46,446 bases of DNA from the NCBI RefSeq assembly GCF_001667885.1, contig NZ_LZJW01000111.1:1-46446 (forward strand), in the 5' to 3' direction. Below are positions 1 through 9,289 of this stretch, one piece after another. Under the pieces are notes generated by a model. It did no database searches. It was not told the origin of the DNA and saw only the letters and a program-made list of their open reading frames with translations. This stretch comes from Mycobacterium scrofulaceum (GTDB lineage: Bacteria > Actinomycetota > Actinomycetes > Mycobacteriales > Mycobacteriaceae). Numbering within the stretch: the stretch's first letter is position 1; each line of letters opens with the position of its first letter. The position numbers and the translations under genes are program-made.

Positions 1-1
1 G

Positions 2-991
2 GCCGCCTGCCCGAAGAAGACGGAAATCAGCGAGCGGGTCACCCAGGCCGTCTCCGACGTCCCGGGCACGGGCGCCGTCAAAGTCACCCTGGACGTGATG
101 AACGACGAGCAGCGCACCGAATTGCGCAAGCAGTTGCGCGGCGATGCTCGTGAGCCCGTCATCCCCTTCGCCCAGCCGAACTCGCTGACCCGGGTCTATG
201 CGGTCGCGTCCGGCAAGGGCGGGGTGGGAAAGTCCACCGTGACCGTGAACCTGGCCGCCGCGATGGCGGCGCGCGGCCTGTCCGTAGGCGTGCTGGATGC
301 CGATATCCACGGCCACTCCATCCCGCGGATGATGGGCACCACCGACCGGCCCACCCAGGTCGAGTCGATGATCCTGCCGCCCATCGCCCACGAGGTGAAG
401 GTCATCTCGATCGCCCAGTTCACCGAGGGCAACACCCCGGTGGTGTGGCGTGGGCCGATGCTGCACCGGGCGTTGCAACAGTTCTTGGCCGACGTCTACT
501 GGGGCGATCTGGACGTCCTGCTGCTGGACCTGCCGCCGGGCACCGGAGACATCGCCATCTCGGTGGCGCAGCTGATCCCCAGCGCCGAGCTGATGGTGGT
601 GACCACGCCGCAACTGGCCGCGGCCGAGGTCGCCGAGCGGGCGGGCAGCATCGCGATGCAAACCCGGCAGCGCCTCGCCGGCGTGGTGGAGAACATGTCG
701 GGCCTCACGCTGCCGGACGGTTCGACGATGCAGGTGTTCGGCGAGGGCGGCGGCCGGCAGGTGGCCGAGCGGCTGTCCCGCGCGGTGGGTGCCGATGTTC
801 CGCTGCTGGGCCAGATCCCGTTGGATCCGGCCCTGGTGGCCGCCGGTGATTCCGGCACCCCGATCGTGCTGAGCGCCCCCGACTCCCCGGCGGGCAAGGA
901 ATTGCGCAGCGTGGCCGACAAGCTGTCGGCGCGTCGGCGCGGTTTGGCGGGCGTGTCCCTCGGGCTCGACCCGACGCGGCGCTTGCCCTGA
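2..991 (+). CDS. mrp: Mrp/ApbC family P-loop ATPase (5' partial)
   Basis: Orthologue of the Mrp/ApbC/NBP35-type ATPases that carry or insert iron-sulfur clusters in the cytoplasm (family knowledge). The frame is open to the window edge. About 30 residues before the first in-window GTG/ATG belong to the small N-terminal DUF59/MIP18-like domain, so the true start lies upstream and roughly 50-60 residues are missing. The Walker A of the deviant kind, SGKGGVGKST, is encoded near 209-238, followed by the switch segment DADIHGHSIPRM and the LDLPPGTGD Walker B region. The Cys-X2-Cys pair that bridges the cluster in ApbC is not present: the expected place after VVENMSG reads LTLPDGSTM. The stop abuts the convergent tatB stop within one TGATCA. 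Identification is firm; cluster chemistry is uncertain. Confidence 0.93.
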   Translation, partial: AACPKKTEISERVTQAVSDVPGTGAVKVTLDVMNDEQRTELRKQLRGDAREPVIPFAQPNSLTRVYAVASGKGGVGKSTVTVNLAAAMAARGLSVGVLDADIHGHSIPRMMGTTDRPTQVESMILPPIAHEVKVISIAQFTEGNTPVVWRGPMLHRALQQFLADVYWGDLDVLLLDLPPGTGDIAISVAQLIPSAELMVVTTPQLAAAEVAERAGSIAMQTRQRLAGVVENMSGLTLPDGSTMQVFGEGGGRQVAERLSRAVGADVPLLGQIPLDPALVAAGDSGTPIVLSAPDSPAGKELRSVADKLSARRRGLAGVSLGLDPTRRLP

Positions 992-1384
992 TCAGGTCGC
1001 GTCGGCGTCGAACGGGGTCTGGCCGGGGGCGCGTTGTTCGACCGGTGCGGGCGGCTCCGGCGCACCGGCCGCCGCCCCGCTGACCGGCCGGTCGAAGTTG
1101 CCGGTGAAGAAGGAGTCGTCGCCGTCCAGCAGGTGCTTGGTCAGCGCGGCGCGGGGGGTCATCCCCCGCAGTCTCTGCAATTCGCTCAGCGGAACGCGCA
1201 GGTCGTCGAACTCGGGCCCGAGGTCTTCGCGCAGCTGGGTGGTCACCCCACTCAGGTAGTCGCGGGCCTGCCGCAGCGCGGTCGACGTCCAGCGGATCGC
1301 GCCGGGGAGCCGCTCCGGGCCCAGGACCACCAGCCCGACCACCACGAGGACCAGGATGTGCTCCCAGCTCAGGCTGCCGAACAT
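992..1384 (-). CDS. tatB: Twin-arginine translocase subunit TatB
   Basis: 130-residue TatB/TatA-fold protein. It has a short N-terminal membrane helix (about residues 8-22, [19 protein letters not shown]) with the hinge Pro and Glu of the family, then an amphipathic helix ([12 protein letters not shown]) and an acidic, flexible tail. TatB works with TatC in recognising twin-arginine signal peptides at the cytoplasmic membrane. Length and C-terminus (ending in DADAT) match the M. tuberculosis protein that follows htrA. It starts with ATG immediately after the htrA stop, so it is very probably co-transcribed with htrA. In M. tuberculosis several genes separate tatB from mrp; here the two stops touch. 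Confidence 0.95.
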   Translation of the reverse strand: MFGSLSWEHILVLVVVGLVVLGPERLPGAIRWTSTALRQARDYLSGVTTQLREDLGPEFDDLRVPLSELQRLRGMTPRAALTKHLLDGDDSFFTGNFDRPVSGAAAGAPEPPAPVEQRAPGQTPFDADAT

Positions 1385-3064
<1,680 letters not shown>

Positions 3065-3097
3065 TCAATGACGGGGGCTCATTCGGAAGGCGTGCAG

Positions 3098-3493
3098 CTA
3101 CGGGCGCTTGCGCTGCTCACGGGCGTCGCGGTCAGCAAAACGATCGGACGCCCGGGTGGTCGCGTCGTCGGGCGAATCGTAGGGAATCTCGGCGAGCAGC
3201 CCGAGCAGCGCGCTCGGGATGCGAATCGGGTGCGAATCGCGCAGCGCCGCACGGGCCCGGCTCTGACCGTCGACCTCGGCGGCGCACTGCGGGCACAGCG
3301 ACAGGTGATGGGCCGCCCGCAGGTGCGCGTTCATCCGCAGCTCACCGTCGACGAACGCCGCGATGGCCTCGACGGAAAGGTGCTCGGTGGAGCCGAACTG
3401 GCGCGGCGCGCCGACGGGGGCATCGCTCTGGGAGGCGAACTGGGCGGGAAGCCAAGAGAACGCGCGGCGGAACAGATGTCCTCGATCGGGCAT
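3098..3493 (-). CDS. rseA: Anti-sigma-E factor RseA (zinc-associated ZAS type)
   Basis: Cytoplasmic anti-sigma factor that binds and silences SigE. The sequence shows the HxxxCxxC zinc motif of the ZAS class at His63, Cys67, Cys70 (HHLSLCPQC), preceded by the helix STEHLSVEAIAAFVDGELRM typical of the family. The protein is 131 residues from the ATG at 3493. A GTG codon immediately before it (3496) is also possible, but AGGA stands 7 bases before the ATG and only 4 before the GTG. It lies between sigE and htrA on the same strand. In M. tuberculosis RseA is phosphorylated by PknB and degraded by ClpC1P2; the sequence does not test this. The C-terminal tail is shorter than in M. tuberculosis. 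Confidence 0.93.
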   Translation of the reverse strand: MPDRGHLFRRAFSWLPAQFASQSDAPVGAPRQFGSTEHLSVEAIAAFVDGELRMNAHLRAAHHLSLCPQCAAEVDGQSRARAALRDSHPIRIPSALLGLLAEIPYDSPDDATTRASDRFADRDAREQRKRP

Positions 3494-3598
3494 CACCGGG
3501 TCCTTTCGTTGCGCCTACCCCTCGAATGTAGCGCGAGGGGGCGCGCAATATCGCGTTCAAGAGCGCAAAGCCGCTGGCTCGCGCCCAGGCGGCGAACC

Positions 3599-4366
3599 CT
3601 AGGCGGACTCGGCGTGCAACGCCTCGCGGCCGGTGCCCGGCTGTGGATGAGCGGCCAGGTAGTCGCGCAGCGCCTGACGTCCGCGGTGGATGCGGCTGCG
3701 CACGGTGCCGAGCTTTACGCCCAGCGTCGCGCCGATCTCCTCGTAGGAAAGGCCCTCGATGTCACACAGCACAACGGCGGCGCGGAATTCCGGCGGCAGC
3801 GAATCCAGGGCGGCCTGCAGGTCCGGCCCGAGCCGCGAATCGTGGTAGATCTCCTCGGGATTCGGCTCATCGGCGGGCACGCGCTCGTAATCCTCGGGCA
3901 GCGCCTCCATCCGGATGCGGGCGCGGCGGCGCACCATGTCGAGGAACAGGTTGGTGGTGATGCGGTGCAGCCAGCCTTCGAACGTTCCCGGCTGGTAGTT
4001 CTGCACCGACCGAAAAACCCGGATGAAGGTTTCCTGCGTGAGGTCTTCCGCGTCGTGCTGGTTGCCCGAGAGGCGGTAAGCCAGCCGGTAGACCCGGTCG
4101 GCGTGCTGACGCACCAGCTCGTCCCACGAGGGCATCGTGGACTTGTCCCCAGTCGCGTCGAAAACCGCGGTGCCCTGCAGCCCGTCGGACGGCTCCACCC
4201 ATTCGTCGGCGGGGCAGTCTTGCGGGTGCGACATGCTGGTCGGGCCCAAAAGCGTGGTGATGATCGAATCCTCCGAATCCGTCCTGTCACAAAGCGACAA
4301 GTCGTCACCGGCGGCAACACGCAGCCGCCAATCCGTATTCCCGGTCCCACCCGCTCCGCGATCCAT
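3599..4366 (-). CDS. sigE: ECF RNA polymerase sigma factor SigE
   Basis: 255-residue extracytoplasmic-function sigma factor. Region 2 ([38 protein letters not shown] in outline) and region 4 ([24 protein letters not shown], the helix-turn-helix) are both intact and almost identical to M. tuberculosis SigE. The ATG at 4366 is chosen by the length of the orthologue. The frame runs open to 4459, but those 31 extra codons contain the MprA-box-like repeat and are probably promoter. A second in-frame ATG at 4234 (MSHPQ) matches the shorter SigE isoform known in M. tuberculosis and would give 211 residues. It controls the surface-stress response and is checked by RseA, encoded next. Confidence 0.95.
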   Translation of the reverse strand: MDRGAGGTGNTDWRLRVAAGDDLSLCDRTDSEDSIITTLLGPTSMSHPQDCPADEWVEPSDGLQGTAVFDATGDKSTMPSWDELVRQHADRVYRLAYRLSGNQHDAEDLTQETFIRVFRSVQNYQPGTFEGWLHRITTNLFLDMVRRRARIRMEALPEDYERVPADEPNPEEIYHDSRLGPDLQAALDSLPPEFRAAVVLCDIEGLSYEEIGATLGVKLGTVRSRIHRGRQALRDYLAAHPQPGTGREALHAESA

Positions 4367-4407
4367 AGGGACACCGTCGCGTATGGGCGTATGTGCGATA
4401 TATGAAC

Positions 4408-4426
4408 AGTCTGAGCTCAGCCTGAG
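4408..4426 (-). promoter_or_regulatory. MprA-box-like direct repeat upstream of sigE
   Basis: Read on the minus strand, the 19 bases contain two 8-bp direct repeats, CTCAGGCT and CTCAGACT, separated by exactly three bases. This is the architecture described for MprA boxes (two loosely conserved 8-bp direct repeats with a 3-bp gap), and MprA is a known activator of sigE in M. tuberculosis. The box lies 42-60 bases before the chosen sigE ATG. Assignment rests on architecture and context, not on a matrix score. Confidence 0.6.
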
Positions 4427-4568
4427 AAACCATTTCGTTACCAGCGCTGTGCAGGACATATCCGCCGCGGGGTGAAGTTAAACGCAGTCGCTTCGCCGGG
4501 CGTGTCCAGGCGGCGCGGCTTAGGCGTGCCATGCCGGGGTGCGCACCGAAGTGGAATACGCTGCGGGC

Positions 4569-5237
4569 ATGGACGGCACCGACGCAGAGACCCCTGGCCA
4601 GCCGGCGCCCAGTCGAGCCGAATCCCTCTTCGCGCACGCCGAGGGGTCGATCTCGGAGGATGCGCTGCTGGCGGCCGCCCGCGAACGGGCAGTGGACATC
4701 GGGGCGGGCGCGGTGACGCCGGCGGTGGGGGCGCTGCTGAGCCTGCTGGCCAAACTCAGCGGCGGCAAGGCCGTGGCGGAGGTGGGTACCGGCGCCGGGG
4801 TCAGCGGACTCTGGTTGCTGTCCGGCATGAGCGACGACGGCGTCTTGACGACGATCGACATCGAGCCCGAGTACCTGCGGCTGGCCAAGCAGGCCTTCTC
4901 CGAAGCCGGGATCGGGCCGTCGCGCACCCGGTTGATCAGCGGCCGCGCCCAAGACGTGCTGACCCGGCTGGCCGACGAGTCCTACGACCTGGTGTTCGTC
5001 GACGCCGACCCGATCGATCAGCCCGATTACGTCGTCGAGGGCATCCGACTGCTGCGATCCGGCGGCGTCATCGTGGTGCATCGGGCCGCCCTCGGCGGGC
5101 GTGCCGGTGACCCCGCCGCCCGCGACGCCGAGGTGGTCGCGGTGCGGGAAGCGGCACGGCTGATCGCCGAGGACGAGCGGCTGACGCCCGCCCTGGTGCC
5201 GCTGGGCGACGGGATTCTGGCCGCGGTCCGCGAGTAG
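4569..5237 (+). CDS. SAM-dependent O-methyltransferase (Rv1220c-like)
   Basis: 222-residue class I methyltransferase of the O-methyltransferase family 3 type. The SAM-binding loop is [12 protein letters not shown] (about residues 66-77), the acidic residue after strand 2 is in [10 protein letters not shown], and the [15 protein letters not shown] segment corresponds to the metal/substrate region of catechol-type O-methyltransferases. The ATG at 4569 is chosen because the similarity to M. tuberculosis Rv1220c begins a few residues later; the frame extends to 4539. It is divergent from sigE with about 200 bp between the starts, an arrangement conserved in mycobacteria. The substrate is unknown. 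A stem-loop follows the stop. Confidence 0.88.
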   Translation: MDGTDAETPGQPAPSRAESLFAHAEGSISEDALLAAARERAVDIGAGAVTPAVGALLSLLAKLSGGKAVAEVGTGAGVSGLWLLSGMSDDGVLTTIDIEPEYLRLAKQAFSEAGIGPSRTRLISGRAQDVLTRLADESYDLVFVDADPIDQPDYVVEGIRLLRSGGVIVVHRAALGGRAGDPAARDAEVVAVREAARLIAEDERLTPALVPLGDGILAAVRE

Positions 5238-5262
5238 ATCGCAGTGCCTAGCTGCGCCCAGC

Positions 5263-5308
5263 GTGCTCTGACTGCGAACTTCTGACCGAAATTTCGCACT
5301 GAGCGCAC
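5263..5308 (+). terminator. Imperfect stem-loop after the O-methyltransferase
   Basis: Left arm 5263-5278 (GTGCTCTGACTGCGAA) and right arm 5293-5308 (TTCGCACTGAGCGCAC) pair at 13 of 16 positions around a 14-base loop. There is no U-tract, as is common for mycobacterial hairpins at gene ends. The AGCGTGC and GAGCGCAC sub-motifs recall the gene-end elements at 16881, 40017 and 40913. Confidence 0.5.
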
Positions 5309-5369
5309 GTTCGGTGACGGTCGGAGACGCGGCCGACCGATCTATACGAAGTCTTGACGCGATACCGCC

Positions 5370-5416
5370 TTGACTCCCGACTGAACGGATGTTTAGTGTA
5401 CTGAACATGCGTTCAG
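5370..5416 (+). promoter_or_regulatory. Promoter with two tandem palindromic operators for the TetR-ABC exporter operon
   Basis: A SigA-like promoter is visible: TTGACT at 5370-5375, an 18-base spacer and TAGTGT at 5394-5399. The predicted transcript start falls at about 5406-5407, that is on the ATG of the TetR gene, so the mRNA would be leaderless. Two related palindromes overlie it exactly 20 bases apart: CTGAAC-GGAT-GTTTAG at 5381-5396 (one mismatch) and CTGAAC-ATGC-GTTCAG at 5401-5416 (perfect arms). This is what an autorepressed TetR operon would show. Confidence 0.65.
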
Positions 5417-6045
5417 CCGACCTGACCGCAACCGCTCGAATCCGCGACGCGGCCATCGAGCAGTTCGGACAGCACGGCTTCGGCGTGGGACTGCGGGCCA
5501 TCGCCGAAGCCGCGGGGGTGAGCGCCGCGCTGGTCATCCACCACTTCGGCTCCAAGGAAGGCCTGCGCAAGGCCTGCGATGACTACGTCGCCGAAGAGAT
5601 CCGCAGCAGCAAGTCGGAGGCGATGCGGTCCAACGACCCCGCCACCTGGTTCGCGCAGCTCGCCGAGATCGAGGAATTCGCCCCGCTGACGGCCTACCTG
5701 TTGCGCAGCATGCAGACGGGTGGCGACCTGGCGAAGATGTTGTGGCAGAAGATGATTGACAACGCCGAAGAATACATGGAAGAGGGCGTGCGCGCCGGGA
5801 CGATCAAGCCCAGCCGCGATCCGAAGGCCAGGGCCAAATACCTCGGCATCACGGGAGGCGGCGGCCTCTTGCTCTACATGCAAATGCACGACACACCAAC
5901 GGATTTGCGGGCGGTCCTGCGCGATTACGCCAGGGACATGATCCTGCCGGCCCTCGAGATCTACAGCGAGGGCCTGATGGTGGACCGCACCATGTACGAC
6001 GCATTCCTGGCCGCCGAAGATCAAGGAGGATCACATGCCAGTTGA
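5407..6045 (+). CDS. TetR family transcriptional regulator (Rv1219c-like)
   Basis: 212-residue TetR regulator, the same length as M. tuberculosis Rv1219c. The N-terminal helix-turn-helix covers about residues 24-45 ([25 protein letters not shown]), with the ligand-binding helical domain behind it. ATG 5407 is chosen by orthologue length; an upstream in-frame ATG at 5389 would fall inside the -10 region. The gene overlaps the ATPase gene by 11 bases and heads the exporter operon, so it most likely represses itself and the exporter through the palindromes at its start. Rv1219c is reported to control the Rv1217c-Rv1218c efflux pump. The inducer is unknown. Confidence 0.93.
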   Translation: MRSADLTATARIRDAAIEQFGQHGFGVGLRAIAEAAGVSAALVIHHFGSKEGLRKACDDYVAEEIRSSKSEAMRSNDPATWFAQLAEIEEFAPLTAYLLRSMQTGGDLAKMLWQKMIDNAEEYMEEGVRAGTIKPSRDPKARAKYLGITGGGGLLLYMQMHDTPTDLRAVLRDYARDMILPALEIYSEGLMVDRTMYDAFLAAEDQGGSHAS

Positions 6046-6949
6046 CAGTGTCGCGCCCATCGAAATCCGTGGGCTGACAAAGAACTTCGGAGCCGTGCGC
6101 GCCCTGGACGGCCTCAACCTGACTGTGCGGGAAGGCGAAGTCCATGGCTTCCTGGGCCCCAACGGCGCGGGTAAATCGACGACCATCCGCATCCTGCTCG
6201 GCCTGGTCAAGGCCGACGGCGGCAGCATTCGGCTGCTCGGCGGCGACCCGTGGACCGACGCGGTCGCCCTACATCGCCAGATCGCTTACGTACCCGGCGA
6301 TGTCACGCTGTGGCCGACGCTGACCGGCGGGGAGACCATCGACATGCTGGCCCGCATGCGCGGTGGCATCGACGAGAGACGGCGCGCCGAGTTGATCGAG
6401 CGCTTCGACCTCGACCCCCACAAGAAGGCGCGGACGTATTCGAAGGGCAACCGACAGAAAGTCTCGCTGATCTCCGCCTTCTCGTCCCGCGCCCGCCTGC
6501 TGCTGCTGGACGAGCCGAGCAGCGGCCTGGACCCGTTGATGGAGAACGTCTTTCAGCAATGCGTCGCCGAGGCGCGCGACCGCGGCGCGACCATCTTGTT
6601 GTCCAGCCACATCCTGGCCGAGACCGAGGCGCTGTGCGAAAGGGTGACCATCATCCGGGCCGGCAGGACCGTCGAGAGCGGTTCGCTGGAGTCGATGCGG
6701 CATCTCAGCCGCACCTCGATCAGGGCCGAAATGACCGGCGACCCCGGCGACCTCACGCGAATCAAGGGAGTCGAGGACGTCAGCGTCGAAGGCAACACCG
6801 TGCGCGCCCAGGTCGACGGCGAGAGCCTCGGAGAGCTGATCCGGGCGCTGGGCGACGCGGGCGTGCGCAGCCTCGTCAGCCAGCCGCCGACGCTCGAGGA
6901 ACTCTTCCTGCGCCACTACGACACCGCGGACAAGGTCTCGGCGTCATGA
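6035..6949 (+). CDS. ABC transporter ATP-binding protein (Rv1218c-like, drug export)
   Basis: 304-residue ABC-2 type ATPase. Walker A is GPNGAGKS at 41-48, the Q-loop region follows, the signature is the variant YSKGNRQKV, Walker B is [13 protein letters not shown] and the switch His is in SSHIL. The C-terminal 70 residues are the extra domain common in exporter ATPases. A GGAGGA ribosome site precedes the ATG inside the end of the TetR gene. The stop overlaps the permease start as ATGA, so subunits are made in a coupled way. In M. tuberculosis the orthologous pair confers multidrug efflux; the substrate here is inferred from that. Confidence 0.93.
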   Translation: MPVDSVAPIEIRGLTKNFGAVRALDGLNLTVREGEVHGFLGPNGAGKSTTIRILLGLVKADGGSIRLLGGDPWTDAVALHRQIAYVPGDVTLWPTLTGGETIDMLARMRGGIDERRRAELIERFDLDPHKKARTYSKGNRQKVSLISAFSSRARLLLLDEPSSGLDPLMENVFQQCVAEARDRGATILLSSHILAETEALCERVTIIRAGRTVESGSLESMRHLSRTSIRAEMTGDPGDLTRIKGVEDVSVEGNTVRAQVDGESLGELIRALGDAGVRSLVSQPPTLEELFLRHYDTADKVSAS

Positions 6950-8589
6950 GCACCGCAACCTTGGATCGGTCACACCGCCCGGCCCACCCGGCACCGCAAC
7001 GGCGGCCGAACTTCACGGGAACGCTGGGCATGCTGCGCCTCTACCTACGGCGCGACCGGATCTCGCTGCCGCTGTGGGTGCTGCTGCTCTCGGTGCCGCT
7101 GGCAACGGTGTACGTCGGCAGCATCGAAAAGGTCTACCCCACCCAGACGGCGCGCGCCGGGTTCGCGGCTTCCATCATGGCCAGCCCCGCCCAGCGTGCG
7201 CTCTACGGGCAGATCTACAACGACAGCCTTGGCGCGGTGGGCATTTGGAAGGCCGGGATGTTCCACCTGCTGATCTCGGTGGCCGTCATCCTGACCGTCA
7301 TCCGGCACACCCGCGCCGACGAGGAGGCCGGCCGGACCGAGCTCGTGGACTCGACCGCGGTCGGGCGCTACGCCAGCCTCAGCGCCGCCCTGCTGTTGTC
7401 CTTCGGGGCCAGCGTCGCCACCGGCGTCATCGGCGCGGCGGGGCTGCTCACCACCGACGTGGCCCCGGGCGGGTCGCTCGCCTTCGGCGCGGCGCTGGCC
7501 TGCTCGGGCCTGGTGTTCACCGCCGTCGCCGCGGTGGCCGCCCAAGTGTCGCCGAGCGCGCGGTCCGCCCGCGGCGCCGCGTTCGCGGTCCTGGCAGCGG
7601 CGTTCACGCTGCGCGCCCTCGGGGACGCCGGTTCGGGCGCGCTGTCCTGGGTCTCGCCGCTGGGCTGGTCGCTGCAGGTCCGGCCCTACGCGGGCGATCA
7701 CTGGCCGGTGCTGCTGCTGCATCTGGCGACGACGGTCGCCTTCACCGCGGTGGCCTACCGGCTCCTCGCGAACCGCGACGTGGGCGCCGGCCTGTTCGCG
7801 GAACGCCCCGGTCCCGGCTCCGCCGCCCCGGCGCTGGGCAACGTGTTCGGGCTGGCGTGGCGGCTGGACCGCGGTGCCCTGGTCCTGTGGACCGTGGGCC
7901 TGTGCCTCTACGGCGTGCTGATGGGCAGCGTGGTGCACGGCATCGGCGACGAGCTCGGCGACAGCAACGCCGCGCGCGACATCGTCGTCCGGATGGGCGG
8001 CACCAACGCCTTGGCGGAGGCTTTCATCGCCGTCGCCTTCACCATGATGGGCATGGCGGCCGCCGCGTTCGCGATTTCGCTGACGCTGCGGCTGCACCAG
8101 GAGGAGTCGGCGCAACGCGCCGAGGCGACGCTGGCCGGCGCGGTGTCGCGAACCCGTTGGCTGGCCAGCCACGTGCTGGCCGCGCTGCTCGGATCCGCGG
8201 TCGCGATGCTGCTCAGCGGGCTGGCGGGTGGGCTCGTCTACGGCGCCGCGGCCGGCGACGTCGGCGGCAAGGTGGCCGTCGTGATGGGAAGCGCGGTGGT
8301 GCAGCTGCCCGCCGTCTGGTTGTTGTGCGCGGTGACCGTCGCCGTGTTCGGGCTCGCGCCGCGATTCACGCCCGTGGCGTGGGGCGTTCTGGTCGGGTTC
8401 ATCGCCTTGTACCTGATCGGTTCCCTGGCCGGGTTCTCACAATGGTTGCTCGACCTCGAGCCGTTCGCCCACATACCGCGCGTCAGCGGCGATTTCACGG
8501 CCACGCCACTGTTGTGGTTGCTCGTCATAGATGCCACACTGATCGGCCTGGGAGCGGTGGCTTTTCGACGACGCGATCTGCGAGTTTAG
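6946..8589 (+). CDS. ABC transporter permease (Rv1217c-like, ABC-2 exporter)
   Basis: 547-residue integral membrane protein, the length of Rv1217c. After a short charged N-terminus (about residues 1-35) it shows repeated hydrophobic segments, for instance [51 protein letters not shown] and a second block from about 300 onward, consistent with two ABC-2 membrane halves of about six helices each. Its ATG overlaps the ATPase stop (ATGA), which makes it the partner of that ATPase. It is followed after seven bases by the membrane methyltransferase gene, so the operon continues. Confidence 0.9.
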   Translation: MSTATLDRSHRPAHPAPQRRPNFTGTLGMLRLYLRRDRISLPLWVLLLSVPLATVYVGSIEKVYPTQTARAGFAASIMASPAQRALYGQIYNDSLGAVGIWKAGMFHLLISVAVILTVIRHTRADEEAGRTELVDSTAVGRYASLSAALLLSFGASVATGVIGAAGLLTTDVAPGGSLAFGAALACSGLVFTAVAAVAAQVSPSARSARGAAFAVLAAAFTLRALGDAGSGALSWVSPLGWSLQVRPYAGDHWPVLLLHLATTVAFTAVAYRLLANRDVGAGLFAERPGPGSAAPALGNVFGLAWRLDRGALVLWTVGLCLYGVLMGSVVHGIGDELGDSNAARDIVVRMGGTNALAEAFIAVAFTMMGMAAAAFAISLTLRLHQEESAQRAEATLAGAVSRTRWLASHVLAALLGSAVAMLLSGLAGGLVYGAAAGDVGGKVAVVMGSAVVQLPAVWLLCAVTVAVFGLAPRFTPVAWGVLVGFIALYLIGSLAGFSQWLLDLEPFAHIPRVSGDFTATPLLWLLVIDATLIGLGAVAFRRRDLRV

Positions 8590-8596
8590 GAGCGTC

Positions 8597-9271
8597 ATGA
8601 AGATCGGTGTTCGACTGGCGGCATCATCGATTCTCGGAATCGCCGCCTACGCTTTGGTCCTGTTCCTGCCGGCCGGCACCTTCCGCTATTGGCAGGGCTG
8701 GGTTTTCATCGCCCTGTTCACGGTGGTATCGATCGTTCCCACAATCTATTTGGCGCGCAAACACCCGGCGGCCCTGCAACGGCGCATGCATGCGGGCCCC
8801 CAGGCGGAAACCCGGACGGCCCAAAAGATCATCAGTGCCGGCGCGTTCGGCACCCTCTTCGTGGTCATGGCGTTCAGCGCGTTCGATCATCGGATGGGTT
8901 GGTCGACGGTGCCGGTGTGGCTGTGCGTGGTCGGTGACATCTTGATGGCCGCCGGCCTGGCCATCGCCATGCGGGTGATCATCGAGAACAGTTATGCCGC
9001 TGCGACGGTCACGGTGGAGAGCGGCCAGAAGGTCGCGTCCGACGGTCTCTACCGGGTCGTCAGGCACCCGATGTACGCGGGGAACGTGATCATGATGGTC
9101 GGGATGCCCCTGGCGCTGGGCTCATACTGGGCGCTTCTGCTGGTCGTCCCGGGTGTCGCGATCCTCGTGCTGCGCATTCTCGACGAGGAAAAGCTGCTGA
9201 AGACGGAGCTCCCGGGCTACCGCGAATACGCGCAACGCGTCCGCTATCGCCTGCTGCCAAGCGTGTGGTGA
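8597..9271 (+). CDS. ICMT/PEMT-type membrane methyltransferase (Rv1216c-like)
   Basis: 224-residue integral membrane protein of the isoprenylcysteine carboxyl methyltransferase / phospholipid methyltransferase family. Five or so hydrophobic helices are visible. The family's SAM-binding signature is present near the C-terminus: VVRHPMYAGN (about residues 152-161), then the LDEEKLLKTELPGYREYAQRV segment with the paired Glu and Tyr. TAGGAG, which includes the permease stop codon, serves as ribosome site, so it belongs to the exporter operon. The methyl acceptor is not known; a role in modifying a lipid or an exported compound is only inferred from the neighbours. Confidence 0.85.
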   Translation: MKIGVRLAASSILGIAAYALVLFLPAGTFRYWQGWVFIALFTVVSIVPTIYLARKHPAALQRRMHAGPQAETRTAQKIISAGAFGTLFVVMAFSAFDHRMGWSTVPVWLCVVGDILMAAGLAIAMRVIIENSYAAATVTVESGQKVASDGLYRVVRHPMYAGNVIMMVGMPLALGSYWALLLVVPGVAILVLRILDEEKLLKTELPGYREYAQRVRYRLLPSVW

Positions 9272-9289
9272 GCCGCTTAATCTGATCGC

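Noticed and set aside
6461..6490. ABC signature YSKGNRQKV instead of LSGGQ as a sign of an inactive ATPase
   Set aside because: Such variants are common in ABC-2 exporter ATPases, and Walker A, Walker B and the switch His are intact.
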